Shown: positions 53,107-62,382, counted from the first letter of the stretch. The stretch: DNA of 64,000 nt from Actinacidiphila yanglinensis (GCF_900107965.1 NZ_FNVU01000001.1:620001-684000), one strand, 5' to 3'. The notes: generated from the letters alone by a model not told the origin. A program made the numbers and translations.

Positions 53107-54699
53107 GTGGATCAACTCGCGCTGTTCTTCGCGATCATGCTTGCCGCGATCGTCATGGTGCCCGTGGCGGAGCGGGTGAACCTGCCCTCGCCGGTCCTGA
53201 TGACGGTGGTGGGCGGCATCCTGGCGCTGATCCCCCAGGTGCCGAACATCGCGATCAACCCCGACCTGATCCTGCCGCTGATCCTGCCGCCGCTGCTGTA
53301 CGCCTCGGCGCAGCGCACGTCATGGCGGCAGTTCGCGGCGAACCGCCGGGTGATCTTCCTGCTCGCGGTGGCGCTGGTGTTCGTCACCACCGCCGCGGTC
53401 GCGGTCGTCGCCAACGCGGTGGTGCCCGGGATCACGCTGGCCGCCGCCTTCACCCTGGGCGCTCTGGTGGCCCCGCCCGACCCGGTCGCGGCGACCGCGG
53501 TGGCGGGCAGCCTCGGCCTGCCCCGCCGGATGATCTCGATCCTGGAGGGGGAGGGGCTGTTCAACGACGTCACGGCCATCGTGCTCTACCACGTGGCCGT
53601 CGCCGCGGTGCTCTCCGGCCACTTCTCGCTGCCGCACGCCATCCTGGAGTTCGTGCTGTCCGCGGTGGTCGCGGTCGCGATCGGCCTGGCGCTCGGCTGG
53701 GGCACGAACAAGCTGATGGGCGTGGTCGGCGACGCCACCCTCCAGATCGGCCTGTCGCTGCTGGTGCCGTTCGCGTCGTACGCGATCGCCGAGGGGCTGC
53801 ACGGCTCCGGGGTGCTGGCCGTCCTCACCACAGCGCTGTACCTGGCCGAGTACGCCTTCGAGGCGGACGACGTGACCGCGCGGCTGGCCGGCAACACCTT
53901 CTGGGAGATCGTCGACACCCTGGTGACCGGGATCGCCTTCGGGCTGATCGGGCTGGAGATGCACCAGGTCTTCAGCGTCGGCGCCGGCCACTGGGCGCCG
54001 ATGCTCCGCGACGCCGGCCTCGTGGTCGCGGTCGTGGTCGGGGTCCGGCTGCTCTACCTGCTGCCCGCCGCGGCGGTCGCCAAGCGGCTGCACAAGCTGC
54101 GGGACGTGGACGAGGACCTCCCGATGACCTGGCGCGAGACGGTCACCATGTGGTGGGCCGGGATGCGCGGGGTGGCCTCGGTGGCGCTGGCGCTGGCGAT
54201 CCCGCTCAGGACGCACCACGGGGATCCGTTCCCGGCCCGCGGCGAGCTGCTCTTCATCGCCTTCTCCGTGGTCCTGGTCACCCTCGTGATCCAGGGGCTG
54301 ACGCTGCCCTGGCTGGTCCGGCGGCTCGGGGTGAGCAGCGACGTCGGGGCCGAGCACGACCAGGAGCGCTTGCTCGCGCTGCGCGCGATGAAGGCGGCGC
54401 GCAGGCGGCTGAAGGAGATCGAGGTCGCGGAGTCGCTCGACGACGAGCTGGCCGAGATGCTCTTCCACCGGGCGATCGACCTCGGGGCCCGGATCTCGCC
54501 CGACGTCATCGACGAGGAGCGGCGCGAGAGCCATGCGAAGCGGGCGGAGCGGATCAGGGCGTTGCGGCGGATCCAGGACGACATGCTGTCCGCCGCGCGG
54601 CACGAGGTGCTGGCCGCGCGCAGCGAGCCGGGGTCCGATCCGGAGATCGTGGATCGGGTGTTGCGGCACCTCGATCTGCGGTCCATGCGGGGTGTTTAG
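53107..54699 (+). CDS. CPA1-family Na+/H+ antiporter
   Basis: Membrane antiporter of 530 aa with about twelve transmembrane helices. CPA1 motifs are LPPLLYASA, ALVAPPDPVAATAVAGSLG (paired aspartate region), EGEGLFNDVTAIVLY and the WWAGMRGVASVALALAIP helix. A 140-residue charged, helical cytoplasmic tail (ERLLALRAMKAARRRLKEIE) probably has a regulatory role. It exports Na+ or K+ in exchange for protons. It converges on the MscS gene; a repeat array fills the gap. Confidence 0.9.
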   Translation: MDQLALFFAIMLAAIVMVPVAERVNLPSPVLMTVVGGILALIPQVPNIAINPDLILPLILPPLLYASAQRTSWRQFAANRRVIFLLAVALVFVTTAAVAVVANAVVPGITLAAAFTLGALVAPPDPVAATAVAGSLGLPRRMISILEGEGLFNDVTAIVLYHVAVAAVLSGHFSLPHAILEFVLSAVVAVAIGLALGWGTNKLMGVVGDATLQIGLSLLVPFASYAIAEGLHGSGVLAVLTTALYLAEYAFEADDVTARLAGNTFWEIVDTLVTGIAFGLIGLEMHQVFSVGAGHWAPMLRDAGLVVAVVVGVRLLYLLPAAAVAKRLHKLRDVDEDLPMTWRETVTMWWAGMRGVASVALALAIPLRTHHGDPFPARGELLFIAFSVVLVTLVIQGLTLPWLVRRLGVSSDVGAEHDQERLLALRAMKAARRRLKEIEVAESLDDELAEMLFHRAIDLGARISPDVIDEERRESHAKRAERIRALRRIQDDMLSAARHEVLAARSEPGSDPEIVDRVLRHLDLRSMRGV

Positions 54700-54715
54700 G
54701 CGGGACCCCCCCGTC

Positions 54716-54915
54716 GTGGCCCGTGCTGCCGGTTCCGGGACCACCTGGCGGTGGGGCTTGGCCCTTCGGGGTGGCCCGTGCTGCCCGTTCCGGGACCACC
54801 TGGCGGTGGGGCTTGGCCCTTCGGGGTGGCCCGTGCTGCCCGTTCCGGGACCACCTGGCGGTGGGGCTCGGCCCTTCGGGGTGCCCCGTGCTGCCGGTTC
54901 CGGGACCTTGCGGTC
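54716..54915. repeat. 55-bp tandem repeat, about 3.6 copies
   Basis: Units begin at 54716, 54771, 54826 and 54881 (partial), exactly 55 bp apart, each reading GTGGCCCGTGCTGCCGGTTC and then GGGACCACCTGGCGGTGGGG. Differences are few. Each unit has a CCACC/GGTGG mini-hairpin, and the unit is the outer arm of the palindrome that follows. Confidence 0.9.
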
Positions 54916-54924
54916 CGCGGTGGC

Positions 54925-55016
54925 TTGTCGCGCAGTTCCCCGCGCCCCTGGTTTGTGCGGGTCCCTCCCCGAAAAGAGGGCAACCACCAAGGGGCGCGGG
55001 GAAGCCATCACCGGCG
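54925..55016. repeat. Intergenic palindrome, family member 6
   Basis: GCGCAGTTCCCCGCGCCCCT (54930-54949) pairs with AGGGGCGCGGGGA (from 54990) around a loop with CCTCCCCGAAAAGAGGGC. It lies between convergent genes and probably serves as a two-way terminator. The 329-bp gap holds nothing else. Confidence 0.8.
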
Positions 55017-55028
55017 GGGGGCCTGGGA

Positions 55029-56081
55029 CTACGGGGAGGGGGTGGGCGGGGGGTCCTCCTCCAGGCGAACGCTGACGCGGGGAAGCGCGTAGGGGTGATC
55101 CGTGCGGAGCCAGTCGATGAGTTGCTCGCGGACGATGCAGCGCAGCGTGAAGATGTCGCCGGCGTCCTTCGCGGTGGCGAGCGCGCGGACCTGGATGGTG
55201 GTGGGGGTGGAGTCCAGGACGACCAGGCCCCACGCGCGGTGGTCCCACTCGGCGGCCTGCTCCAGTATCTCCAGCAGGCGCTTCCGCATGAGGTCGATCG
55301 GGGCCGCGTGGTCGAGGTGGAGGAGGACCACCCCGGTCATCCGGGGGTCGCCGCGGGACCAGTTCTCGAACGGCTTGCTGGTGAAGTACGAGACCGGCAT
55401 GGTGATCCGCCGCTCGTCCCAGGTGCGGACGCTCAGGTAGGTGAGCGTGATCTCCTCGACCTCGCCCCACTCGCCGTCCACGACCACGGTGTCACCGATC
55501 CGCACCATGTCCCCGAAGGCGATCTGGAGCCCGGCGAAGAGGTTGCTGAGCGTGGACTGCGCGGCGACACCCGCGACGATGCCGATGATGCCCGCCGAGG
55601 CCAGCACGGACGCCCCGACCGTCCGCATCTCCGGGAACGTGAAGAGCATCGAGGCGACCGCGATCACCGAGACGATCGCGGTCAGCACCCGCTGGATCAG
55701 CGTGAGCTGGGTCCGCAGCCGGCGGATCTTGGGCACGCTGTGCGCCGTTGCCGCGTAACGGGCGTAGGAGGAGTCGATGACCGCCGCGGCGACCCGGACC
55801 AGCAGCCACCCCGACGCGGCGATCAGCACCAGCGTGAGGGCCTGCCCGATCGCCGCCGCGTGCGCGTCCTCGACGTGGGCGGCGTGGTAGGCGCCGCGCA
55901 GCAGCGCGGTGAGGAGCACCACCTGGGACGGCAGCCGGCAGCGGCGCAGCAGGTCCCACAGCGGGGTCTCCGGGTGCCTGGCGTCGACCGAGCGCAGGAT
56001 CCGGTCGCCGATCCAGCCGACCAGCAGCGTCAGCGCGACCGCCGCGCCGACCACGACCACCGGCCGCAGCGTGCTCTCCAT
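55029..56081 (-). CDS. MscS-family mechanosensitive channel
   Basis: Membrane protein of 350 aa with four transmembrane helices. The pore-lining helix (ASAGIIGIVAGVAAQSTLSNLFAGLQIAF) and the beta domain after it (MVRIGDTVVVDGEWGEVEEITLTYLSVRTWDERRITMPVSYF) are clear MscS signatures. It releases solutes on hypo-osmotic shock. ATG 56081 has GGGTGA upstream. It is divergent from the hydrolase gene by 123 bp. Confidence 0.9.
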   Translation of the reverse strand: MESTLRPVVVVGAAVALTLLVGWIGDRILRSVDARHPETPLWDLLRRCRLPSQVVLLTALLRGAYHAAHVEDAHAAAIGQALTLVLIAASGWLLVRVAAAVIDSSYARYAATAHSVPKIRRLRTQLTLIQRVLTAIVSVIAVASMLFTFPEMRTVGASVLASAGIIGIVAGVAAQSTLSNLFAGLQIAFGDMVRIGDTVVVDGEWGEVEEITLTYLSVRTWDERRITMPVSYFTSKPFENWSRGDPRMTGVVLLHLDHAAPIDLMRKRLLEILEQAAEWDHRAWGLVVLDSTPTTIQVRALATAKDAGDIFTLRCIVREQLIDWLRTDHPYALPRVSVRLEEDPPPTPSP

Positions 56082-56204
56082 GCACTCACCCGCTTCCTTC
56101 ACCTGGTTCCGTCCCCGCAGTGCACCTGTGTACGGCGTCCGACCCGCCGCTGGCAACTGGCACCATGGGAGCCGTACCCACCGGACCGTGAACGAAGGCC
56201 CCTT

Positions 56205-56780
56205 GTGACATCTGCGACGATCCTGCTGCTGCACTCGACCTACGGGCCGCGGCCCGCAGTACACTCCGCGGCCGAGCGGCTGCGGGCCGCCGGGCACGAG
56301 GTGCACGTTCCGGACCTGTTCGAGGGACAGGTGGCGGACAGCGTCGAGGACGGCCGGAAGATCCGGGACGAGATCGGCAACGAGGAACTGCTGCGCCGGG
56401 CGATCGTCGCCGCGGCGCCGTACTCCGAGCAGGGCCTGGTCTACGCGGGCTTCTCGATGGGCGGTTCGCTCGCGCAGAACCTCGCGCTCGGCGACGAGAA
56501 GGCCCGCGGGCTGCTGCTCCTGCACGGTACCTCGGACCTCGCCGAGGACGCGGCCACCGACATCCCGGTCCAGCTGCACGTCGCCGACCCCGACCCGTTC
56601 GAGCCGGACGACTGGCTGAACGCGTGGTACCTGCTGATGCGGCGGGCCGGCGCCGACGTGGAGATCTTCCGCTACCGGGGGGCCGGGCACCTCTATACGG
56701 ACCCCGAGTTGCCGGACTACGACGAGGACGCGGCGGAGCGCACCTGGTCGGTGGCGCTGGACTTCCTGCGGGACCTGTAG
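56205..56780 (+). CDS. Dienelactone hydrolase-like alpha/beta hydrolase, Ser nucleophile
   Basis: Small hydrolase of 191 aa. ILLLHSTYGPRPAV starts the fold. The nucleophile elbow is AGFSMGGSLAQ, with Ser where dienelactone hydrolases have Cys (GxCxGG). The acid is probably in VADPDPFEPDDW, and the histidine in RGAGHLYTD. The physiological substrate is unknown. GTG 56205 is preceded by GAAGG at 6 nt. A perfect hairpin follows, shared with the convergent DsbA-like gene. Confidence 0.88.
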   Translation: MTSATILLLHSTYGPRPAVHSAAERLRAAGHEVHVPDLFEGQVADSVEDGRKIRDEIGNEELLRRAIVAAAPYSEQGLVYAGFSMGGSLAQNLALGDEKARGLLLLHGTSDLAEDAATDIPVQLHVADPDPFEPDDWLNAWYLLMRRAGADVEIFRYRGAGHLYTDPELPDYDEDAAERTWSVALDFLRDL

Positions 56781-56803
56781 CCCGCGCGGCCCCCGCGCGA
56801 GGC

Positions 56804-56837
56804 GCCGTGGCCGGCCGGGGTCCCGGCCGGCCACGGC
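56804..56837. terminator. Bidirectional hairpin terminator
   Basis: A perfect stem of at least 15 bp (GCCGTGGCCGGCCGG and complement) with a tiny loop, between convergent genes whose stops lie 63 bp apart. Confidence 0.75.
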
Positions 56838-56843
56838 GGGCCG

Positions 56844-57659
56844 CTACGTGAGGTCGGCCTGGATCCCGGAGGTCACCGTCGCGACCGGCACGCCGTTCAC
56901 GTCCACGTTCTTGCCGTTGACGTGGACGGTCGGGGTGCCGTTGATGCTCTTGTTGTCCAGGTACTTCTCGAAGACGGAGCTGGTGTCCAGCGCCCACTTG
57001 TCGAAGGTGCCCTTGGTCACCGCGTCCGAGAACTTCGTGTTGCCCTTCAGGGCGGGGACCTTCTGCGCGATGGAGATGAGCTTCGCCGGGTCGCTGAAGG
57101 TGTCCTTGGTCTCGTCCGGGTGGACCGCCTTCGAGTACAGCAGGGTGTGGAACTGCTCGAACGCGGACGGCGACACGTTGAGTGCCGCGCCCAGCGCGCT
57201 GAGTGCCTGCTTGGAGCCGGTGCCACCGAGGTTGGTGTCCAGGAACGTGCCCATGTGCAGCACGATCTTGTACTTGCCGTCCGTCACGCCTTGGAGGACC
57301 GCGGCGCCCGACTCCTGCTCGTAGGCGGCGCAGTAGGGGCAGCGCATGTCCTCCCACTCCTCGACGGTGTTCTTGTTGCTCGCGTCGCCGAGGGTGATGA
57401 CGGTGCCGTTGGTGCCCGAGGTGTTCGCCGGCTTGACCAGCGGGTCCTTCGCGGCGGCCGTCCACTTGCTGGGCTTGCTGGGCTTGGTGGCGTTGTTGAC
57501 GGCCACGGCTATGCCGCCCGCGGCGGCGAGGACCACCACGACGCCGACACCGACGATGATCTGGCGGCGGACCTTCGCGCGCTTGACTTCCTTCTCGCGC
57601 TGGGCGCGCAGCCGCTCGCGGGCGGCGGCCTTGTTGGTCTTGCTGTTTCTGCTGCTCAT
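56844..57659 (-). CDS. DsbA-like extracytoplasmic thioredoxin
   Basis: Membrane-anchored thiol oxidoreductase of 271 aa. A charged cytoplasmic head (1-32) precedes one transmembrane helix (IIVGVGVVVVLAAAGGIAVAV), and the thioredoxin domain has the active site WEDMRCPYCAAYE and cis-Pro loop NGTPTVHVNG. CPYC is DsbA/DsbG-like, so it probably makes or corrects disulfides in exported proteins. It lies 65 bp downstream of a polytopic membrane protein gene with cysteine-bearing loops on the same strand. Confidence 0.9.
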   Translation of the reverse strand: MSSRNSKTNKAAARERLRAQREKEVKRAKVRRQIIVGVGVVVVLAAAGGIAVAVNNATKPSKPSKWTAAAKDPLVKPANTSGTNGTVITLGDASNKNTVEEWEDMRCPYCAAYEQESGAAVLQGVTDGKYKIVLHMGTFLDTNLGGTGSKQALSALGAALNVSPSAFEQFHTLLYSKAVHPDETKDTFSDPAKLISIAQKVPALKGNTKFSDAVTKGTFDKWALDTSSVFEKYLDNKSINGTPTVHVNGKNVDVNGVPVATVTSGIQADLT

Positions 57660-57724
57660 GACTGTGGTCTCCGGGGGAGTACGCGGAAAACGGGGGGACG
57701 TGCGGGTCGGGCGGGGCCGCGGGT

Positions 57725-58399
57725 TCAGGCGGCGAGCGCGACGGGCGGTCCGCGGCGTACGACGGAGTGCAGCAACGGCCGGGCGGCGAGGGCGCCGTCG
57801 GCGGGCACGGCGGTCGGCCGGAGCCGGCCGACCGCGGAGCAGGTAACCGCGCCGGCGGAGGCCGCGAAGAGCAGCGGGCGGAAGGCGGCGACGGCCACCG
57901 CGCGCAGGGCGCGGTGCAGCGCGGCCTCACCGCGGCGCAGCCACCAGGAGGCCAGCAGGCCGACGGTGACGTGCAGGGCCAGCAGCAGCCACGGCAGCGC
58001 CGAGGAGGCGGCGTGGGCGGTGGCGGCCTGCGCGGGGGAGACGGCGGGCAGCTGGGTGCCGACCTGGCCGCCGTGGCAGACGACCGCTTCGTGCAGCGAC
58101 CGCCACGAGCCGGTGACCGGGCCGCCGCTGGGCCCGTAGCAGGACTGCTGGCCGGAGGTGAAGACGGTGTCCACGGCGAGTTCCACCGGCACCATCACGC
58201 CGCTGATCGCCCAGAAGCCGCGTTCCCGGCCGCCGAGCGCGAAGGCCAGCGCGAACACGGCCGCGAACGCGCCGCCGACGACGGTCAGCGGCAGCGGGCG
58301 GTGCGACATCAGGACGTGCGAGGTGGAGGAGAGCGTGACGCAGAGCGCGGCGAACAGGGCGGCCCGTGCCGCCCGCAGCCGCGGACGTATCTCGCCCAT
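57725..58399 (-). CDS. Polytopic membrane protein of unknown function
   Basis: Protein of about 224 aa with five predicted helices (AALFAALCVTLSSTSHVL; LTVVGGAFAAVFALAFAL; GFWAISGVMVPVELAVDTVF; LPWLLLALHVTVGLLASWWL; VAAFRPLLFAASAGAVTCSAV). The long loop between helices 3 and 4 has two cysteines (QQSCYGPSGG and VVCHGGQVG), which could form a disulfide outside. ATG 58399 is chosen with a close GGAG; ATG 58408 and GTG 58426 are alternatives. It precedes a DsbA-like gene, so a role in thiol oxidation is possible but not shown. Confidence 0.7.
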   Translation of the reverse strand: MGEIRPRLRAARAALFAALCVTLSSTSHVLMSHRPLPLTVVGGAFAAVFALAFALGGRERGFWAISGVMVPVELAVDTVFTSGQQSCYGPSGGPVTGSWRSLHEAVVCHGGQVGTQLPAVSPAQAATAHAASSALPWLLLALHVTVGLLASWWLRRGEAALHRALRAVAVAAFRPLLFAASAGAVTCSAVGRLRPTAVPADGALAARPLLHSVVRRGPPVALAA

Positions 58400-58548
58400 G
58401 GTCTCCATGGGCACAGAGTGTGCCACGGGAACCTGTATGTGTGACCTAAAGGTCGCTCTCTCCCCGCCGGGGCGGGGCGCCCTCGCCGGAGGGCCGTTTG
58501 AGACTAGGGTGGAGGCTTCCCCGCGATCGTCCTGGAGGTGCCAGCCCG

Positions 58549-61500
58549 GTGGCCGACAGCTTTGTTCACCTGCACAATCACACCGAGTACTCGATGCTCG
58601 ACGGTGCGCAGCGCCTGAAGCCGATGTTCACGGAGGTGGCGCGGCAGGGAATGCCCGCGATCGCCATGAGTGACCACGGGAACATGTTCGGCGCCTACGA
58701 GTTCCAGTCCGTCGCCAAGGGCTTCGACTCGGTGAAGCCGATCATCGGCATCGAGGCGTACGTGGCGCCGTCCCACCGGCGGTACAAGAAGCAGGAGTTC
58801 TGGGGGCCCGGCGGCCAGCGGGCCATGTCGGACGACGGCGAGGGCAGCAAGGACGTCTCCGGCGGCGGCCGTTTCACCCACATGACGATGTGGGCGCGGA
58901 ACGTCCAGGGACTGCGGAACCTGTTCTACCTGTCCACCGAGGCGAGTTACACCGGCCAGTTCCCCGCGGGCAAGCCGCGCATGGACATGGAGCTGATCTC
59001 CGAGCACGCGGCCGGCATCATCGGCACCACCGGCTGCCCCTCGGGCGCCATCCAGACCCGGCTGCGGCTGAACCAGTACGACGAGGCGCGCAAGGTCGCG
59101 GCCGACTACCAGGACATCTTCGGCAAGGAGAACTACTTCCTGGAGCTGATGGACCACGGCCTGGACCTGGAACGCAACGTCCGCGGGGACCTGTTGCGGC
59201 TGGCGAAGGACCTGAACATCCCGCTGCTGGCGACCAACGACGCGCACTACGTGCTGGAGGAGCACGCCGACGCGCACGACAACCTGCTGTGCATCGGGGT
59301 GGGCAAGAACAAGGACGACCCGAACCGCTTCAAGTTCAACGGCACGGGCTACTACCTCAAGACCGCGGCGCAGATGCGCGAGCTGTTCGCGGAGCTGCCC
59401 GAGGCGTGCGACAACACCCTGCTGATCGCGGAGCGGATCGAGCCCTACGACGAGGTCTTCGACCTCGAGGACGAGATGCCGCAGTACCCGGACGTCCCCG
59501 AGGGGGAGACGCAGGAGTCCTGGCTGCGCAAGGAGGTTGTCAAGGGCCTGGCCAAGCGCTACGGCGAGCCGATCCCGGCCGAGGTCACGGAGCGCTTCGA
59601 GACCGAGATGAAGGTCATCGGTCCGATGGGCTTCTCGTCGTACTTCCTCGTGGTCGCGGACATCTGCCGGCACGCCCGGGAGAACAAGATCCCGGTCGGC
59701 CCCGGCCGTGGTTCGGCGACCGGCTCGATCGTGGCCTACGCGACCCGGATCACGGAGCTGTGCCCGCTGGAGCACGGCCTGCTCTTCGAGCGGTTCCTGA
59801 ACCCCGAGCGCATCAACCCCCCGGACGTCGACCTCGACTTCGACGACCGCAAGCGGGACCAGATGGTCGCCTACGTGGTCGAGAAGTACGGCGACGAGTA
59901 CACCGCGCTGGTCAACACCTTCGGCAAGCTCAAGGCCAAGAACGCGATCAAGGACACCTCGCGGATCCTGGGCTACCCCTTCTCGCACGGTGAGCGGATC
60001 ACCAAGGCACTGCCGGCCGACGTCATGGGCAAGAGCATCCCGATCGACGGGATCTTCAACCCGGAGCACCCCCGCTACGGCGAGGCCGGCGAGATCCGGA
60101 CCCTGTACGGGAACGAGCAGGACGTCAAGAAGGTGGTGGACAGCGCCAAGGGCGTCGAGGGGCTGATCCGCAACACCGGTGTGCACGCGGCCGCGGTCAT
60201 CCTGTCCAAGACCAAGCTGACCAACCGCATCCCGCTGCACATGCGCAAGGACGGCACGAAGATCACCGGGTTCGACTACCCGTCGTGCGAGTCCATGGGC
60301 CTGGTCAAGATGGACTTCCTGGGCCTGCGGAACCTGGGCGTCATCGACCAGGCGATCCAGAACGTGCGGGAGAACCGCGGTATCGACCTGTCCACCGAGA
60401 ACATCCCGCTGGACGACAAGAACACCTACGCGCTGCTGGCCCGCGGCGACACCTTCGGCGTCTTCCAGCTCGACGGCGGCGGGATGCGCACCCTGCTCAA
60501 GGCGATGGAGCCGTCCCGGTTCGAGGACATCGCGGCGGCCCTGGCGCTGTACCGGCCGGGCCCGATGGCGGCCAACGCGCACATGAACTACGCGAGCCGC
60601 AAGACCGGCCGGCAGTCGATCGAACCGATCCACCCGGAACTGAAGGACGCCCTGGAGCCGATCCTCGGCAACACCTTCCACCTGCTGATCTACCAAGAGC
60701 AGATCATGGCCATCGCCCGCCAGCTGGCCGGCTACACCCTGGGCGGCGCCGACCTGCTGCGCCGCGCGATGGGCAAGAAGAAGCCCGAGGTGCTGGCGGC
60801 CGAGTGGGAGAAGTTCCACGCCGGTATGCGGGACAACAAGTACTCCGAGGAGTCCATCAAGGCGCTGTGGGACGTCATGCTCCCGTTCTCGGGATACGCG
60901 TTCAACAAGTCCCACACCGCCGGCTACGGGCTGGTGTCGTTCTGGACGGCGTACCTCAAGGCCAACTACCCGGCCGAGTACATGGCGGCCCTGCTCACCT
61001 CCGTCGGGGACGACAAGGACAAGGCGGCCATCTACCTCGCCGACGCGCGCAAGAGCGGCGTCAACGTGCTGGCGCCCGATGTGAACGCCTCCGTCGCGGA
61101 GTTCACCGCCGTCGGCGAGGACGTCCGCTTCGGACTGAAGTCCGTGCGGAACGTGGGCGAGGGCGTCATCGAGGCGCTGATCGTGGCCCGCAAGTCCCAG
61201 GGGAAGTTCACGTCGTTCGCGGACTTCCTCGACAAGGTCAGCATTCCCGTCCTCAACAAGCGGGCGATCGAGTCGCTGATCAAGGCCGGCGCCTTCGACT
61301 CGCTCGGCCACACCCGGATGGGACTGTCCGCCGTCTTCGAGGACGCGGTCGACGCGATCGTGCCGGTGAAGAAGGCCGAGGCGTACGGCCAGTCCGACCT
61401 GTTCGCGGACCTCGGCGGCGCCAGCGACGACACCCCGGCGTTCGGGCTGGACTTCGCCATCCCCGAGACCGAGTGGCCGCGCAAGCAACTCCTGGCCATC

Positions 61501-62112
61501 GAGCGGGACATGCTGGGGCTGTACGTCTCCGCGCACCCGCTGGACGGCACCGAGCACATCCTGGCGCGCAACCGCGACACCACCGTCGCCGAGCTGCTGG
61601 CCTCCGGCCAGGAGCGCATCGTGAAGGTGGCCGGCCTCATCTCCGGGGTCGACCGCAAGATGACCAAGCAGGGGAACGCCTGGGCGGCCGTCACGTTCGC
61701 CGACCGCGACGCGAGCATCGAGGTGTGCTTCTTCCCCGCGACCTACCAACTCGTCGGCCACGCCCTCGTTCCCGACAGCGTGGTGTCGATCACCGGGCGG
61801 GCGCAGGACCGCGACGGGACGATGAACATCATCGCCTCGGAGCTGGCGGAGCTGGACGTGTCCTCGGCCGAGAGCGGCGGCAAGCCGCCGGTGCAACTGG
61901 CCTTCCGCGAGCACAAGATCCTGCGCGAGGACGCCATCGGCGAGCTCCGGCGCATCCTTTCCGCGCACCCCGGCGAGAGCCCGGTCCGGGCCCGGGTGGC
62001 CGGACCGCAGAAGACCACGGTCTACGAGTTGGGGTTCCTCGTCGATCCCACCACGGTGGCCTCGGAGATCAAGGTGTCCTTCGGCGCCGAGGTGTGGCTC
62101 GGCGTGGCATGA
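58549..62112 (+). CDS. dnaE: DNA polymerase III alpha subunit DnaE
   Basis: Replicative polymerase of 1187 aa. The PHP domain (FVHLHNHTEYSMLDGAQRL, SDHGNMFGAYEF) retains the metal-binding histidines, so it may keep proofreading activity as in mycobacterial DnaE1. The polymerase core has GPGRGSATGSIVAY and the catalytic aspartates in PDVDLDFDD. Further on come the tandem helix-hairpin-helix region and an OB fold (VKVAGLISGVDRKMTKQG). The length fits DnaE1. GTG 58549 follows GGAGGTG by about 8 nt. TAGGGT at 58506-58511 is a likely -10 box. Confidence 0.97.
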   Translation: MADSFVHLHNHTEYSMLDGAQRLKPMFTEVARQGMPAIAMSDHGNMFGAYEFQSVAKGFDSVKPIIGIEAYVAPSHRRYKKQEFWGPGGQRAMSDDGEGSKDVSGGGRFTHMTMWARNVQGLRNLFYLSTEASYTGQFPAGKPRMDMELISEHAAGIIGTTGCPSGAIQTRLRLNQYDEARKVAADYQDIFGKENYFLELMDHGLDLERNVRGDLLRLAKDLNIPLLATNDAHYVLEEHADAHDNLLCIGVGKNKDDPNRFKFNGTGYYLKTAAQMRELFAELPEACDNTLLIAERIEPYDEVFDLEDEMPQYPDVPEGETQESWLRKEVVKGLAKRYGEPIPAEVTERFETEMKVIGPMGFSSYFLVVADICRHARENKIPVGPGRGSATGSIVAYATRITELCPLEHGLLFERFLNPERINPPDVDLDFDDRKRDQMVAYVVEKYGDEYTALVNTFGKLKAKNAIKDTSRILGYPFSHGERITKALPADVMGKSIPIDGIFNPEHPRYGEAGEIRTLYGNEQDVKKVVDSAKGVEGLIRNTGVHAAAVILSKTKLTNRIPLHMRKDGTKITGFDYPSCESMGLVKMDFLGLRNLGVIDQAIQNVRENRGIDLSTENIPLDDKNTYALLARGDTFGVFQLDGGGMRTLLKAMEPSRFEDIAAALALYRPGPMAANAHMNYASRKTGRQSIEPIHPELKDALEPILGNTFHLLIYQEQIMAIARQLAGYTLGGADLLRRAMGKKKPEVLAAEWEKFHAGMRDNKYSEESIKALWDVMLPFSGYAFNKSHTAGYGLVSFWTAYLKANYPAEYMAALLTSVGDDKDKAAIYLADARKSGVNVLAPDVNASVAEFTAVGEDVRFGLKSVRNVGEGVIEALIVARKSQGKFTSFADFLDKVSIPVLNKRAIESLIKAGAFDSLGHTRMGLSAVFEDAVDAIVPVKKAEAYGQSDLFADLGGASDDTPAFGLDFAIPETEWPRKQLLAIERDMLGLYVSAHPLDGTEHILARNRDTTVAELLASGQERIVKVAGLISGVDRKMTKQGNAWAAVTFADRDASIEVCFFPATYQLVGHALVPDSVVSITGRAQDRDGTMNIIASELAELDVSSAESGGKPPVQLAFREHKILREDAIGELRRILSAHPGESPVRARVAGPQKTTVYELGFLVDPTTVASEIKVSFGAEVWLGVA

Positions 62113-62144
62113 CCGGGCGCCGGGCGGCCGGTTGACCGTACGAA

Positions 62145-62175
62145 CGCGGGGGCGCCCTCAAGGGGCACCCCCGCG
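62145..62175. terminator. Terminator between dnaE and the small convergent gene
   Basis: CGCGGGGG and CCCCCGCG enclose a second short CCCT/AGGG pair, 33 bp after the dnaE stop. Confidence 0.7.
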
Positions 62176-62199
62176 TCGTCAAGTGGTGGCGCAGCGCGA

Positions 62200-62382
62200 T
62201 CAGTTGTGGCCGAACTTCTTCTGCTGCTTGCGCGCGACGTGCGTGGCGGCCGGCATCACGTGCTCCTCGGCGAGGGCGCTCTTGCTGTGCTGCTCGTGGG
62301 CCTCGTTCGCCGGGTTGGCCTGGTTCGACCGTTCGTCGTGGTGGTCGCGCTGCGGGCGGTTCTGGTTCCTGTTCTTAGCCAC
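62200..62382 (-). CDS. Small basic hydrophilic protein, 60 aa
   Basis: Very polar protein rich in Asn, Gln, Arg, His and Lys (MAKNRNQNRPQRDHHDER), with C-terminal VARKQQKKFGHN. No hydrophobic core, so probably intrinsically disordered. Evidence that it is real: AGGAAGG lies 9 nt before the GTG, a terminator separates it from dnaE, and streptomycetes carry similar 55-65 aa proteins with the RK-xQK-FGHN ending, from memory. Function unknown. Confidence 0.65.
   Translation of the reverse strand: MAKNRNQNRPQRDHHDERSNQANPANEAHEQHSKSALAEEHVMPAATHVARKQQKKFGHN

Noticed and set aside
54716..54915. CRISPR-like array
   Set aside because: Units are contiguous 55-bp repeats with no unique spacers and no cas genes nearby.
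58504..61968. 1154-aa open frame on the minus strand
   Set aside because: Antisense to dnaE, low-complexity composition, no motifs.
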